The notes beneath the pieces were generated by a model that saw nothing but the letters and a program-made list of their open reading frames with translations, had not been told where the DNA came from and searched no databases. The position numbers were made by a program, and so were the translations under genes. From Micromonospora chaiyaphumensis (GTDB lineage Bacteria > Actinomycetota > Actinomycetes > Mycobacteriales > Micromonosporaceae), in contig NZ_FMCS01000003.1 in assembly GCF_900091435.1 (NCBI RefSeq), forward strand, positions 124,001-188,000: DNA of 64,000 bases, read 5' to 3'. Shown here piece after piece: positions 24,764 through 32,687 of this stretch (position 1 is its first letter; every line of letters begins with the position of its first letter).

Positions 24764-25911
24764 AGCCGGATCTCCTCGATCTCGACCCGCCGCCCCTCCC
24801 GCGCCGAGAGCAGCCCGGCCTCGGCGAGCTGGACGCCGCGGGCGCCGGCCAGGAAGTCCCACGGGAACGGCTCGTCGTCGACGACGTGCCGCAGGAACGC
24901 CTCCCACTGCACCTTGAACCCGTTGTCGAAGTCCTCGTTGTCGGGCACGGTCTGCCACTGGGCGCGGAACGGCTCGGTGACCGGGAGGTCCGGGTTCCAC
25001 ACCGGCATGGGGGTGGCGCCGCGGTGCTGGATGCGGCACTCGCGCAGCCCGGCCACGGCGCTGCCGTGTGTGCCGTCGACCTGGAACTCCACCAGCTCGT
25101 CCCGGTAGACCCGGACCGCCCAGGAGGAGTTGATCTGCGCGGTGATGCCGCCGGCCAGCTCGAAGATGCCGTACGCGGCGTCGTCGGCGGTGGCCCGGTA
25201 GGTCTGTCCGGTCTCGTCCACCCGCTCGGGGATGTGCGTGGCGATGTGCGCGGTCACCGCCGTGACCGGGGCGAAGATCTGCTCCAGCACGTAGTGCCAG
25301 TGCGGGAACATGTCCACCGTGATGCCACCGCCGTCCTCGGCGCGGTAGTTCCAGCTCGGCCGCTGCGCGTCCTGCCAGTCACCCTCGAACACCCAGTAGC
25401 CGAACTCGCCGCGCACCGACAGGATCCGGCCGAAGAAGCCGCTGTCGACCAGCCGCTTGAGCTTGCGCAGGCCGGGCAGGAACAGCTTGTCCTGCACGAC
25501 ACCGTTCTTCACGCCCTTGGCGGCGGCGAGCCGGGCCAGCTCCAGCGACCCGGTCAGCCCTTCGGCGAGCGGCTTCTCGGTGTAGATGTGCTTGCCGGCC
25601 TCGATGGCCGCCCGGATGGCCTTCTCCCGCTGCGCGGTGACCTGCGCGTCGAAGTAGATCTGGTGGGAGTCGTCGGCGAGCGCGGCGTCCAGGTCGGTCG
25701 TGTACGAGGTCAGCCCGTGCCGGGCGGCGATCTCGGCGAGCTTGGCCTCGTTGCGGCCGACCAGTGTCAGCTCGGGCCAGATGCGGCTGCCGTCGCGGGC
25801 GGGCAGGCCGCCCTGCTCGCGGATGGCGAGCAGGGACCGGACCAGGTGCTGCCGGTACCCCATCCGGCCGGTCACCCCGTTGAGGATGATCCCGATTGAC
25901 GTGCGCTCCAC
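24760..25911 (-). CDS. Gfo/Idh/MocA-family oxidoreductase
   Basis: 383 residues: N-terminal NAD(P)-binding Rossmann fold (GIILNGVTGRMGYRQHLVRS; GKHIYTEKPLAEG holds the EKP motif whose Lys is catalytic) and a C-terminal substrate domain (WNYRAEDGGGITVDMFPHWHYVLEQIF). The nucleotide loop is written GVTGRMG rather than plain GxGxxG. Start is GTG 25911 with GGAAGGA upstream. Expected to oxidise a sugar, polyol or inositol derivative at the head of the pathway. The upstream ABC ATPase ends 19 bases before, so transport and oxidation are co-transcribed. Confidence 0.92.
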   Translation of the reverse strand: MERTSIGIILNGVTGRMGYRQHLVRSLLAIREQGGLPARDGSRIWPELTLVGRNEAKLAEIAARHGLTSYTTDLDAALADDSHQIYFDAQVTAQREKAIRAAIEAGKHIYTEKPLAEGLTGSLELARLAAAKGVKNGVVQDKLFLPGLRKLKRLVDSGFFGRILSVRGEFGYWVFEGDWQDAQRPSWNYRAEDGGGITVDMFPHWHYVLEQIFAPVTAVTAHIATHIPERVDETGQTYRATADDAAYGIFELAGGITAQINSSWAVRVYRDELVEFQVDGTHGSAVAGLRECRIQHRGATPMPVWNPDLPVTEPFRAQWQTVPDNEDFDNGFKVQWEAFLRHVVDDEPFPWDFLAGARGVQLAEAGLLSAREGRRVEIEEIRL

Positions 25912-25930
25912 GTGTGTGTCCTTCCAGTGG

Positions 25931-26752
25931 TTATTCGGCGGTCGTCGTCGCACCCAGCAGGTCCCGGATGCGTCCCGTGGCGCGGGCGAACTCCGGCGCC
26001 GACATGGTCTGGCCGTAGTCCCGCTCGACGGGAAGGTCGACATCGATGACCTCGGCGACGGTGCCGGGTCGAGGGGTCATGACGATCACCCGGTTGGCCA
26101 GGTAGACCGCCTCGGCGATGGAGTGCGTGACCAGCAGGACGGTGGTGCCGGTCTCCCGCCAGATCCGCCGCAGTTCGACGTTCATCTGCTCGCGGGTGAG
26201 GGCGTCGAGCGCACCGAACGGCTCGTCCATGAGCAGCACCGGGGGGCGGTGCAGCAGCGCGCGGCACAGGGCCACGCGCTGCTGCATGCCACCGGACAGC
26301 TCGTTCGGGTACGCGTCCTCGAAGCCGGTCAGCCCGGTCATGGCGATCAGCTCGTCGGCGCGCTGGCGGGCCTGCGCCTTGGGCATGCCCCGCATCTCGG
26401 CCTGGAGCAGGATGTTGCGCCGGGCCGTGCGCCACTCCAGCAGGGCGGCGCGCTGGAAGACGTACCCGATGTCGCGCCGCGGCCCCCGCACGTCCTCGCC
26501 GTGCAGGCGGACCTGGCCGGACGAGGGCCGCAGCAGGCCGGACACCAGCTTGAGCAGCGTGGACTTGCCGCAACCGGAGGCACCGACGATGGCGACGAAC
26601 TCGCCCGGCTCGATCCGCACCGAGACGTCGCGCAGCGCCGTGACGTCCTTCTTCTTGGTGCGGAACCGGACCGCGACCTCGTCGATGTCGACCGCGGCGC
26701 CGGTCGCCGTGGCGTCCGCGGAGCGCTGCGTGGTGGTGTTGCCGACCGTCAT
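25931..26752 (-). CDS. ABC importer ATP-binding protein (SsuB/TauB/ThiZ type)
   Basis: 273 residues with all nucleotide-binding motifs: Walker A GASGCGKST, Q-loop in YVFQRAALLEW, signature LSGGMQQR, Walker B PVLLMDEPFGALD, and the H-loop His in VTHSIAEA. The sequence type (ERDYGQT near the C-terminus) is that of nitrate/sulfonate/taurine and hydroxymethylpyrimidine importers. Five bases separate it from the substrate-binding-protein gene upstream. Confidence 0.94.
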   Translation of the reverse strand: MTVGNTTTQRSADATATGAAVDIDEVAVRFRTKKKDVTALRDVSVRIEPGEFVAIVGASGCGKSTLLKLVSGLLRPSSGQVRLHGEDVRGPRRDIGYVFQRAALLEWRTARRNILLQAEMRGMPKAQARQRADELIAMTGLTGFEDAYPNELSGGMQQRVALCRALLHRPPVLLMDEPFGALDALTREQMNVELRRIWRETGTTVLLVTHSIAEAVYLANRVIVMTPRPGTVAEVIDVDLPVERDYGQTMSAPEFARATGRIRDLLGATTTAE

Positions 26753-26757
26753 CAGAA

Positions 26758-27774
26758 TCAACCCTTCGGAGCGAAGCTCGCGTCCCAGTAGGCCGACGGG
26801 GACTCCGCCTTGGTGATCACACCGGCGTCGGCGAAGACGGTGATGGTCTTCTGCCAGTCGGCCTCGTCGTTGACGCCCGGGGCCTGCCCCTTGGTGGCGT
26901 CGGTGTGCAGCAGCTGCAGGGTGGCGTTGAACTGGTCGGTCAGCACCTTCTCCGACGGCAGCTGCTGGGAGGCGCCCGCCATGGCCGCGACCGCGCCGGC
27001 CGCGTCCTTCTCGGCGGCGGACCACGCCTCGCTGCTGGCCGCGACCATCCGCTTGACCAGGTCCTGCTTGTTCTTGATGGTGTCGCTGGAGGCGATCAGG
27101 CCGTTGCTGTAGAAGCTCAGGCCGTGCTCGGCGAACTTCAGGTAGGAGACCTGCTTGCCGGCCTTCTCCTGCATGGTCGGGCCCTGGTCGGTGGCGAAGC
27201 CGAGCAGCGCGTCGGTCTTGCCCGACATGACGGCGGCCATCTTGCCGGCCGGGTCGGTGTTCTGCAGGGTCACGTCGCCGGCGGCCAGGCCGTTGGCCTT
27301 GAGGAACGCCGGGAAGGTCTTGCTCAGCGCGTCGCCGGCCGTGGAGGCGATGGTCTTGCCCTTGAGGTCGGCGGGGGAGGCGATGTTCTTGTCGCTGAAG
27401 AACTGCACCGACGACGGGGTGGTCTGCAGGAAGACGCCGACGCTCTTGACGTCCATCCCCTGGCCGACGGCCGAGAGCAGCGCCGGGGTGTCGGCCCAGC
27501 CGAAGTCGGTCTGCCCGGCAGCCGTGGCCTGCACGGTCTTCTGCGAGCCCTGGCCGGCCTGGATGGTCAGGTCGATGCCGTGCTTGGCGAAGATCTCCTT
27601 CTTCTTGCCGTAGTAGAACGGCGCGTGCTCGCCGTACGGGTACCAGTTGAGGGTCAGGGTCACCTTGTCCAGGCCCTGGGCGTTCTTCTCCTGCTCGTCG
27701 GAGGACGAGCCGCAGGCGGTGGCGGCCAGAAGGAGTGCCGGCACGAGCGCGACGGCGAGAGTACGCAACTTCAT
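26758..27774 (-). CDS. NMT1/THI5-like substrate-binding lipoprotein
   Basis: 338 residues. Lipoprotein signal MKLRTLAVALVPALLLAATAC with lipidated Cys21, followed by a Ser-rich linker. The mature part starts VTLTLNWYPYGEHAPFYYGK, the NMT1/THI5/SsuA opening, and includes TDFGWADTPALLSA. Known family ligands are thiamine-pyrimidine precursors, sulfonates, nitrate or aromatic acids; sugars are unusual, so the link to the sugar-acid-type enzymes around it is notable. Anchored outside the membrane as ligand collector for the adjacent ATPase and permease. Confidence 0.93.
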   Translation of the reverse strand: MKLRTLAVALVPALLLAATACGSSSDEQEKNAQGLDKVTLTLNWYPYGEHAPFYYGKKKEIFAKHGIDLTIQAGQGSQKTVQATAAGQTDFGWADTPALLSAVGQGMDVKSVGVFLQTTPSSVQFFSDKNIASPADLKGKTIASTAGDALSKTFPAFLKANGLAAGDVTLQNTDPAGKMAAVMSGKTDALLGFATDQGPTMQEKAGKQVSYLKFAEHGLSFYSNGLIASSDTIKNKQDLVKRMVAASSEAWSAAEKDAAGAVAAMAGASQQLPSEKVLTDQFNATLQLLHTDATKGQAPGVNDEADWQKTITVFADAGVITKAESPSAYWDASFAPKG

Positions 27775-27790
27775 CCGAAGGTTCTCCTGT

Positions 27791-28672
27791 TCACATCGTT
27801 GTGGTGGCGGCGTCGGTGCGGCGGCTGGCGTGCCAGGGCATGACGAGGTACTCCAGCAGTTCGACGACGACGAAGAGGATCACGCCGAGCAGCGACATGA
27901 TGATCAGCCCGGCGAACAGGGTCGGGGTGTCGAGGTTGCCGTTGGCCTGCAGGATCACGTAGCCGAGGCCCTCGTTGGCGCCGACGAACTCACCGACGAC
28001 GGCGCCGGTGACGGCCATGGTGGCGGCGACCTTCAGGCCGGCGAACAGGTGCGGCAGGGCGGCGGGGAACCGGATCTTCCGGAACGTCTGGGCCGGGCCC
28101 GCGCCCATGGTCGCGGACAGTTGCAGCATCTCCGGGTCGATCGACTTCAGGCCGGTGACCGTGGAGATGACGATGGGGAAGAAGGCCATCAGGACCGCGA
28201 CGACGACCTTGGGCGAGAGCCCGAAGCCGAGCCACACGATGAACAGCGGCGCGATCGCGATCTTGGGGATGACCTGGGCGAACAGCAGCAGCGGGTAGAG
28301 GCTCTTCTCGACGGTGGGCGAGTAGACCATGACCACGGCCGAGAGCACGCCGACCAGGATGGCGATGGCGAAGCCCAGCACCGTCTCGTAGGTGGTGATC
28401 CAGGTGTGGTGGGTGAAGTAGCCCGGCTGGGCGAGGACCACGTCCAGCGTCGTGCCGGGCGAGGGGACCAGGTAGGGCTTCACCAGTTCCGCGGCGGTGA
28501 CCACCCACCAGACGAGAAGGATGGCCACGAGGACCGCGGCGGGGCGCCAGGTGTTCCGGGCGAACCGGAGCAGGCCGGTGCCCGCCCCGCCGGGGCGGCG
28601 GGTGGCCGACGCGGTGGCGCCGGCGGGAGCGGTGGTGCGCTCCGGTTGCTCGATGGTGCTCTGCGCGGCCAT
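27791..28672 (-). CDS. ABC importer permease (SsuC/TauC type)
   Basis: 293 residues, six predicted membrane helices after a Thr/Ala-rich cytoplasmic N-terminus of about 40 residues. The EAA-type loop is near SATMGAGPAQTFRKIRFPAALPHLFAGLKVA, as in BPD_transp_1 permeases. First gene of the minus-strand catabolic operon; its start is 197 bases from the divergent LacI gene, with tandem operators between, implying LacI repression of import. Confidence 0.93.
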   Translation of the reverse strand: MAAQSTIEQPERTTAPAGATASATRRPGGAGTGLLRFARNTWRPAAVLVAILLVWWVVTAAELVKPYLVPSPGTTLDVVLAQPGYFTHHTWITTYETVLGFAIAILVGVLSAVVMVYSPTVEKSLYPLLLFAQVIPKIAIAPLFIVWLGFGLSPKVVVAVLMAFFPIVISTVTGLKSIDPEMLQLSATMGAGPAQTFRKIRFPAALPHLFAGLKVAATMAVTGAVVGEFVGANEGLGYVILQANGNLDTPTLFAGLIIMSLLGVILFVVVELLEYLVMPWHASRRTDAATTTM

Positions 28673-28781
28673 GACCCTCCGTTCTCCCTGGCTGGCCGGC
28701 GGTTTCCGGGTACTCAGCCGCTGGGTAGGCGCGTGCCGTCGGCAGGGCCGGGCGACCCCGGTGAGGACGGGGAACCGGCCC

Positions 28782-28808
28782 TGAATGCGCTTTCAGTAAG
28801 CGCTTTCA
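28782..28808. promoter_or_regulatory. Tandem LacI-type operators
   Basis: TGAATGCGCTTTCA (28782-28795) and AGTAAGCGCTTTCA (28795-28808) share GCGCTTTCA and overlap by one base. Both fit the semi-palindromic CG-centred site of LacI/CcpA-type repressors. They lie between the permease start (28672) and the LacI start (28869), so they can control both directions. Confidence 0.75.
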
Positions 28809-28868
28809 GGGTGCTACGGTAACCACGCCGAAATAATCCGGTCAAGAACTTCCGCAGGGGGAAAACCG

Positions 28869-29900
28869 ATGCAGCCACGGGCGCACGTGACCTTGGAAGA
28901 CGTGGCCAAGGCCGCCGACGTCTCGCTGGCCACGGCCTCCCGGGCGCTCAACGGCATGCGCGTCACCCCGCAACTGCGCGACCGGGTCCTCGCCGCCGCC
29001 GAGAAGCTCGCCTACACGCCCAACGCCCACGCCAGAGCGCTCGCCGGCGCCTCGCACCGCACCGTCGGCGTCATCTGCCACGACGTCACCGACCCCTACT
29101 TCGCCGCCATCGCGGGCGGGGTCATGCGGGTCGCCGGCGCCAACGACCTGCTCGTCATGCTGGCCAGCACCTTCCGCGACCCGGAGCGCGAGATCGCGTA
29201 CGTGTCGATGCTGCGCGCCGAGCGCGCCCCGGCCATCCTGCTGATCGGTTCCGGCTTCGAGGACGCCCGGTGGGAACGGGCCCTGGAGGCCGAGCTGAAG
29301 CCCTACCTGGACGGTGGCGGCCGGGTCGCCGTGGTCAGCCGCCACCGCAGCCTGAAGGTCGACAGCGTGCTGCCGGAGAACCGGGCCGGCGCCGCCGCCA
29401 TGGCCCGCGCCCTGCTCGACCTCGGCCACCGCCGCTTCGCCGTCCTCTCCGGACCGCCGGCGCTCACCACGGTCGCCGACCGGCTCGGCGGCTTCCGCGA
29501 GGAACTGGCCAAGGCCGGCGTGGCGCTCGCCCCGGCCGACATCGTCGAGGCGCCCTTCACCCGCGACGGCGGCTACGGCGCCATGACCGAGCTGCTGACC
29601 CGGGGCTCGACGGCCACCTGCGTCTTCGCCCTGACCGACGTCATGGCCATCGGCGCCTGCGCGGCGCTGCGCGACCAGGGCCTGTCCGTCCCGAACGACA
29701 TCTCCGTCGCCGGGTTCGACGACATCCCCATCGTCCGCGACCTCACCCCGCCGCTCACCACCGTGGCGCTGCCGCTGCAGACCCTCGGTGAGAAGGCCAT
29801 GGAGCTCGCGCTCACCGAGAACAACGGGCGGCGCCGGCGGCTCCTGCGGATGGGCGGCGAAGTGGTCCTGCGCGGCAGCACCGCGAAGGTGGGCTCGTGA
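28869..29900 (+). CDS. LacI-family transcriptional regulator
   Basis: 343 residues. N-terminal HTH VTLEDVAKAADVSLATASRALNG (hinge follows near residue 55) and a periplasmic-binding-protein-like effector domain (VGVICHDVTDPYFAAIAGGV; TCVFALTDVMAIGACAAL; VPNDISVAGFDDIPI). ATG 28869 has GGGGGAA before it. Its stop overlaps the dehydratase start (GTGA), so regulator and enzyme are one unit. It should repress both flanking operons through the sites at 28782-28808 and respond to a sugar-like inducer, in line with the family. Confidence 0.95.
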   Translation: MQPRAHVTLEDVAKAADVSLATASRALNGMRVTPQLRDRVLAAAEKLAYTPNAHARALAGASHRTVGVICHDVTDPYFAAIAGGVMRVAGANDLLVMLASTFRDPEREIAYVSMLRAERAPAILLIGSGFEDARWERALEAELKPYLDGGGRVAVVSRHRSLKVDSVLPENRAGAAAMARALLDLGHRRFAVLSGPPALTTVADRLGGFREELAKAGVALAPADIVEAPFTRDGGYGAMTELLTRGSTATCVFALTDVMAIGACAALRDQGLSVPNDISVAGFDDIPIVRDLTPPLTTVALPLQTLGEKAMELALTENNGRRRRLLRMGGEVVLRGSTAKVGS

Positions 29901-31051
29901 CCCCGCTCGCCGGCCTGACCATCGAGGCGGTCGACACCTACGCCGTCGCGCTGCCCACCGTCCGCTCGTTCGGCGTCTCCGGCGGCTCGGTCGCCGTCGC
30001 CGGCACCCCGAGCATCCGCGTGCTGGTCAAGGTCACCGCCGGCGGCGTCACCGGCTGGGGCGAGGCCACCCCCATCCCGGCCTGGACCTACGAGACCGCC
30101 GAATCGATCGTCACCACCATCGACCGCTACCTCGCCCCGGCCATCCTCGGCCGTCCCGCCTGGGACCTCGACGGCGTCACCACCGCCTTCGACCGCGCGA
30201 TCAACCGCGGCTTCACCATCGGCTCGCCCCTGGCCAAGAGCGCGGTCGACGTGGCCCTGCACGACCTGCTCGGCCGCGCCCTGGGCGTACCGGTCGGAAT
30301 GCTGTGGGGACAGCGCCGCCGGGACACCATCGAGCTCGGCTGGATCGTCGCCGGGCAGACCGCCGGCGAGGTGGCCGACGCCGTCGCCGAGGGCAGCGCC
30401 CTGGGCTACCGGGCGTTCAAGGTGAAGGTCGGCCTGCACAGCGAAGCCGAGGACGCCACCGTGGTGCGGGCCGTCCGCGAGGCCGCGCCCGACGCCGCGC
30501 TCTGGGTGGACGCCAACCAGGGCTACACCGTCGACGGCGCGCTGCGGATGGCCCGCCGGCTGGCCGACTACGACGTCACCGCGTTCGAGCAGCCGCTGCC
30601 CGCCAACGACGTCGCCGGGCAGCGCCGGTTGCGGGAGACCTCTCCGATCCCCGTCGCGCTCGACGAGAGCCTGCGCCATCCGAGCGATCTGGCGACCTTC
30701 GTGAAGCTCAACGCGGTGGACGTCGCCATCGCCAAGGTGCAGCGCAGCGGCGGGCTGACGCTGTCGCGGCGGCTCTGCGCCCTGGCCGAGGACTCCGGCG
30801 TCCGGCTCATGGGCTCCGGGCTCACCGACTCCGACCTGGGCCTGGCCGCGTCGCTGCACCTGTTCGCCGCGTACGGCATCGACACGCCGGTCGACCTCAA
30901 CGGGCGGCAGTTCCTCACCTCCTCCTACGCCACCGGGGCGACGGTCGAGATCAAGGACGGTGTCGCACGCGTGCCGACCGGTCCGGGGCTCGGCGTCGAC
31001 GTGGACGAGTCGGTGGTCCGGGAACTCGCCGTGGACGTTCTCGGCCGGTAG
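29897..31051 (+). CDS. Enolase-superfamily (mandelate racemase/muconate lactonizing) enzyme
   Basis: 384 residues. Catalytic pattern of the MLE subgroup is complete: KxK at Lys175 and Lys177 (FKVKVG), metal ligands Asp205 (WVDANQG), Glu231 (FEQPL), Asp256 (ALDES), and Lys280 (IAKVQRSGG) opposite. Members dehydrate acid sugars, epimerise dipeptides or cycloisomerise muconate. Co-expressed with LacI and across from a Gfo/Idh oxidoreductase, an acid-sugar dehydratase or a racemase is most likely. GTG start overlaps the regulator stop by four bases. Confidence 0.92.
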   Translation: MTPLAGLTIEAVDTYAVALPTVRSFGVSGGSVAVAGTPSIRVLVKVTAGGVTGWGEATPIPAWTYETAESIVTTIDRYLAPAILGRPAWDLDGVTTAFDRAINRGFTIGSPLAKSAVDVALHDLLGRALGVPVGMLWGQRRRDTIELGWIVAGQTAGEVADAVAEGSALGYRAFKVKVGLHSEAEDATVVRAVREAAPDAALWVDANQGYTVDGALRMARRLADYDVTAFEQPLPANDVAGQRRLRETSPIPVALDESLRHPSDLATFVKLNAVDVAIAKVQRSGGLTLSRRLCALAEDSGVRLMGSGLTDSDLGLAASLHLFAAYGIDTPVDLNGRQFLTSSYATGATVEIKDGVARVPTGPGLGVDVDESVVRELAVDVLGR

Positions 31052-31180
31052 CCGTCCCGGAAGCCCACAGCCTGGCGCCATCACGTCGCCTTGAGCGCAT
31101 CGTCGCCGCCGACTTCGAGCACTGGTTGCGGGACCGGACGACGGTGCGGCGGTCCTGACGACCGCCGGCCGGGGCTCGGT

Positions 31181-31753
31181 TCACGGCCTCGACCAGAACG
31201 GATCCCGGCCGATGAAACCCAGCAGCTTGGTCTGGGCGTCCGCGTCCTCGGGCACCGCCACCCGTGGGCCGTACTGGCCGGACGAGCGGATGATCTCCTC
31301 CATCTGCTCCATCCCGCCGAGGAGCTGAGCGCAGAGCTCCGGGTCCAGCGCGTCGTCCTGGCCGGTGGCCCGGGCGAGATCCCAGGTGTGCATGAACACG
31401 TCGGTGGTGTAGAACCGGTCGATCGCCTCCGCCAGCGGCAGGCTGCCGATGTGCGGGTTGGTGAGGTGCCGGTGCGCGGTCTCCGGATCGTCCAGCACCG
31501 CCTGCACGGCATCGGCGTGCGCCTGCCAGGCGGCGACCGGGTCGTCGTTCACGGACGGCCCCGGGGGCAGGTCGATGCCGGCGCCGGAGGCGAGAAATCC
31601 GGGGAACCATTCGGTGAGGTGGCGCACCACGTCGCGGGCGGTCCAGCCGGCGACCGGGGACGGCACGTCCCACGACCGGGTGCCCCGGACCCGGTCCGTG
31701 AACAGCCCGGCAACCTGTCGGTGCCGCTCGGCCGGACGGTCAGACAGCGCCAT
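31181..31753 (-). CDS. TIGR03086-type mycothiol/DinB-like metal-binding protein
   Basis: 190 residues of the mycothiol-dependent maleylpyruvate isomerase N-terminal/DinB-like fold. Motifs: PVAGWTARDVVRHLTEW and DVFMHTWDLARATG, which hold the metal-binding His residues. Actinobacteria use such proteins for mycothiol-linked detoxification, but most members lack a proven reaction. Its start lies 14 bases inside the SRPBCC gene, forming an ArsR-SRPBCC-DinB unit common in this group. Confidence 0.88.
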   Translation of the reverse strand: MALSDRPAERHRQVAGLFTDRVRGTRSWDVPSPVAGWTARDVVRHLTEWFPGFLASGAGIDLPPGPSVNDDPVAAWQAHADAVQAVLDDPETAHRHLTNPHIGSLPLAEAIDRFYTTDVFMHTWDLARATGQDDALDPELCAQLLGGMEQMEEIIRSSGQYGPRVAVPEDADAQTKLLGFIGRDPFWSRP

Positions 31754-32222
31754 CGATGATCATCCCTTCCAGCTTCGCGTAGCCCTCGTTGACACCGACC
31801 TCCATGCCGGTGCGCAGCCACGCGTCGCGGCCTTCGAAGCTGTCGACCAGCGACTGGGTGCGCAGCCGCGTACGGCCGTCGCCGAGGTCCTCGAACCACA
31901 GCGTCTCCAGCGCGACCCCGTCGGGCTCGCCCTCGAACGTGAAGGTCTGCACGATGCGGTCCGGCCGTACGTCGTGGAAGCAGCCGCGGAACCAGTATTC
32001 CGTGCCGTCACGCGCCGAGACGTACCGCCAGCTGCCGCCGGTGGACGCGTCCCAGTGGTCGATCCGGGTGGCCATGTCGTCGGGACCCACCCACCTGGCG
32101 AACAACACGGGATCGGTGTGGGCGCGGAACAGCTGCTCGGGCCGTGCCGCGAAGTCACGAGTCATCCGGATGACCGGCAGCCTCGGATCGGCTTCGATCG
32201 CGGTTTCCGTGATCCTCTCCAT
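31740..32222 (-). CDS. SRPBCC (AHA1-like) domain protein
   Basis: 160-residue helix-grip protein of the activator-of-Hsp90-homologue family: FAARPEQLFRAHTDPVLFARWVGP at the N-terminus and LVDSFEGRDAWLRTGMEVGVNEGYAKLE at the C-terminus. It has a hydrophobic ligand cavity. The gene is placed directly after an ArsR regulator and before a DinB-like protein, a recurrent arrangement. The exact substrate is not known. Confidence 0.9.
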   Translation of the reverse strand: MERITETAIEADPRLPVIRMTRDFAARPEQLFRAHTDPVLFARWVGPDDMATRIDHWDASTGGSWRYVSARDGTEYWFRGCFHDVRPDRIVQTFTFEGEPDGVALETLWFEDLGDGRTRLRTQSLVDSFEGRDAWLRTGMEVGVNEGYAKLEGMIIDGAV

Positions 32223-32550
32223 GTCCGTCTCCTTCCATCTCCGCCAGGACGGCGTCGAGGCGGCGGTAGCGCTGCTCGACGCGGCTCCGGTGGCGCTCGA
32301 TCCAGGTGTCCATCAGGTCGAAGGCCTCGGCCTCCAGGCGCACCGGCCGGGGCTGCGGCCCGCTCGGCCGGCTGACCAGCCCGGCGTCCTCGAGCACCCG
32401 CAGGTGCTTGTAGACCGCCTGCAGCGTCATCCGGTACGGCTCGGCCAGCTGGCTGACGGTCGCGTCGCCCTCGGAGAGCCGGGCCACCATGTCGCGGCGG
32501 GTCGGATCCGCGAGGGCGGCGAAGGTCCGGGACAGCGCATCCGTGGTCAT
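32155..32550 (-). CDS. ArsR-family regulator
   Basis: 131 residues with a winged HTH: TFAALADPTRRDMVARLSEG, then VSQLAEPYRMTLQAVYKHLRVLEDAGLV. No metal-binding Cys pair is present in the recognition helix, so a non-metal ligand or ligand-free control is likely. ATG 32550 is preferred (GGACGGGG before it) over the TTG six codons earlier. It overlaps the SRPBCC start by 68 bases, long for this arrangement. Two CAACC-type dyads upstream are probable operators. Confidence 0.9.
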   Translation of the reverse strand: MTTDALSRTFAALADPTRRDMVARLSEGDATVSQLAEPYRMTLQAVYKHLRVLEDAGLVSRPSGPQPRPVRLEAEAFDLMDTWIERHRSRVEQRYRRLDAVLAEMEGDGHGEDHGNRDRSRSEAAGHPDDS

Positions 32551-32565
32551 CCGGCCCCGTCCTTT

Positions 32566-32625
32566 CAACCCGATGGTTTAAAGGACCGTAGGCCGCAGGC
32601 GGACCAGCCGTCAACCCTCGGGTTG
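32566..32625. promoter_or_regulatory. Two CAACCC-type dyads before the ArsR gene
   Basis: CAACCC-TC-GGGTTG at 32612-32625 is a perfect palindrome; CAACC-CGAT-GGTTT at 32566-32579 is a near copy. Both precede the ArsR start at 32550 and the opposing gamma-glutamyltransferase, so one repressor could cover both promoters. Confidence 0.6.
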
Positions 32626-32663
32626 CCCGCCCTCGATCGGTGGAGTAGGCAGGAGGTTCACTC

Positions 32664-32687
32664 ATGTCGATCTGGGAGGCCGCATGA
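32664..32687 (+). CDS. Candidate 7-residue upstream peptide (MSIWEAA)
   Basis: A textbook AGGAGG (32651-32656) precedes an ATG at 32664 that encodes seven residues and stops in an ATGA overlap with the gamma-glutamyltransferase start. It may tune translation by coupling. There is no conservation evidence. Confidence 0.35.
   Translation: MSIWEAA

Noticed and set aside
31052..31180. C-terminal-like frame ...RIVAADFEHWLRDRTTVRRS after the enolase gene
   Set aside because: It is an extension of a non-coding frame, too short and without a recognisable family.
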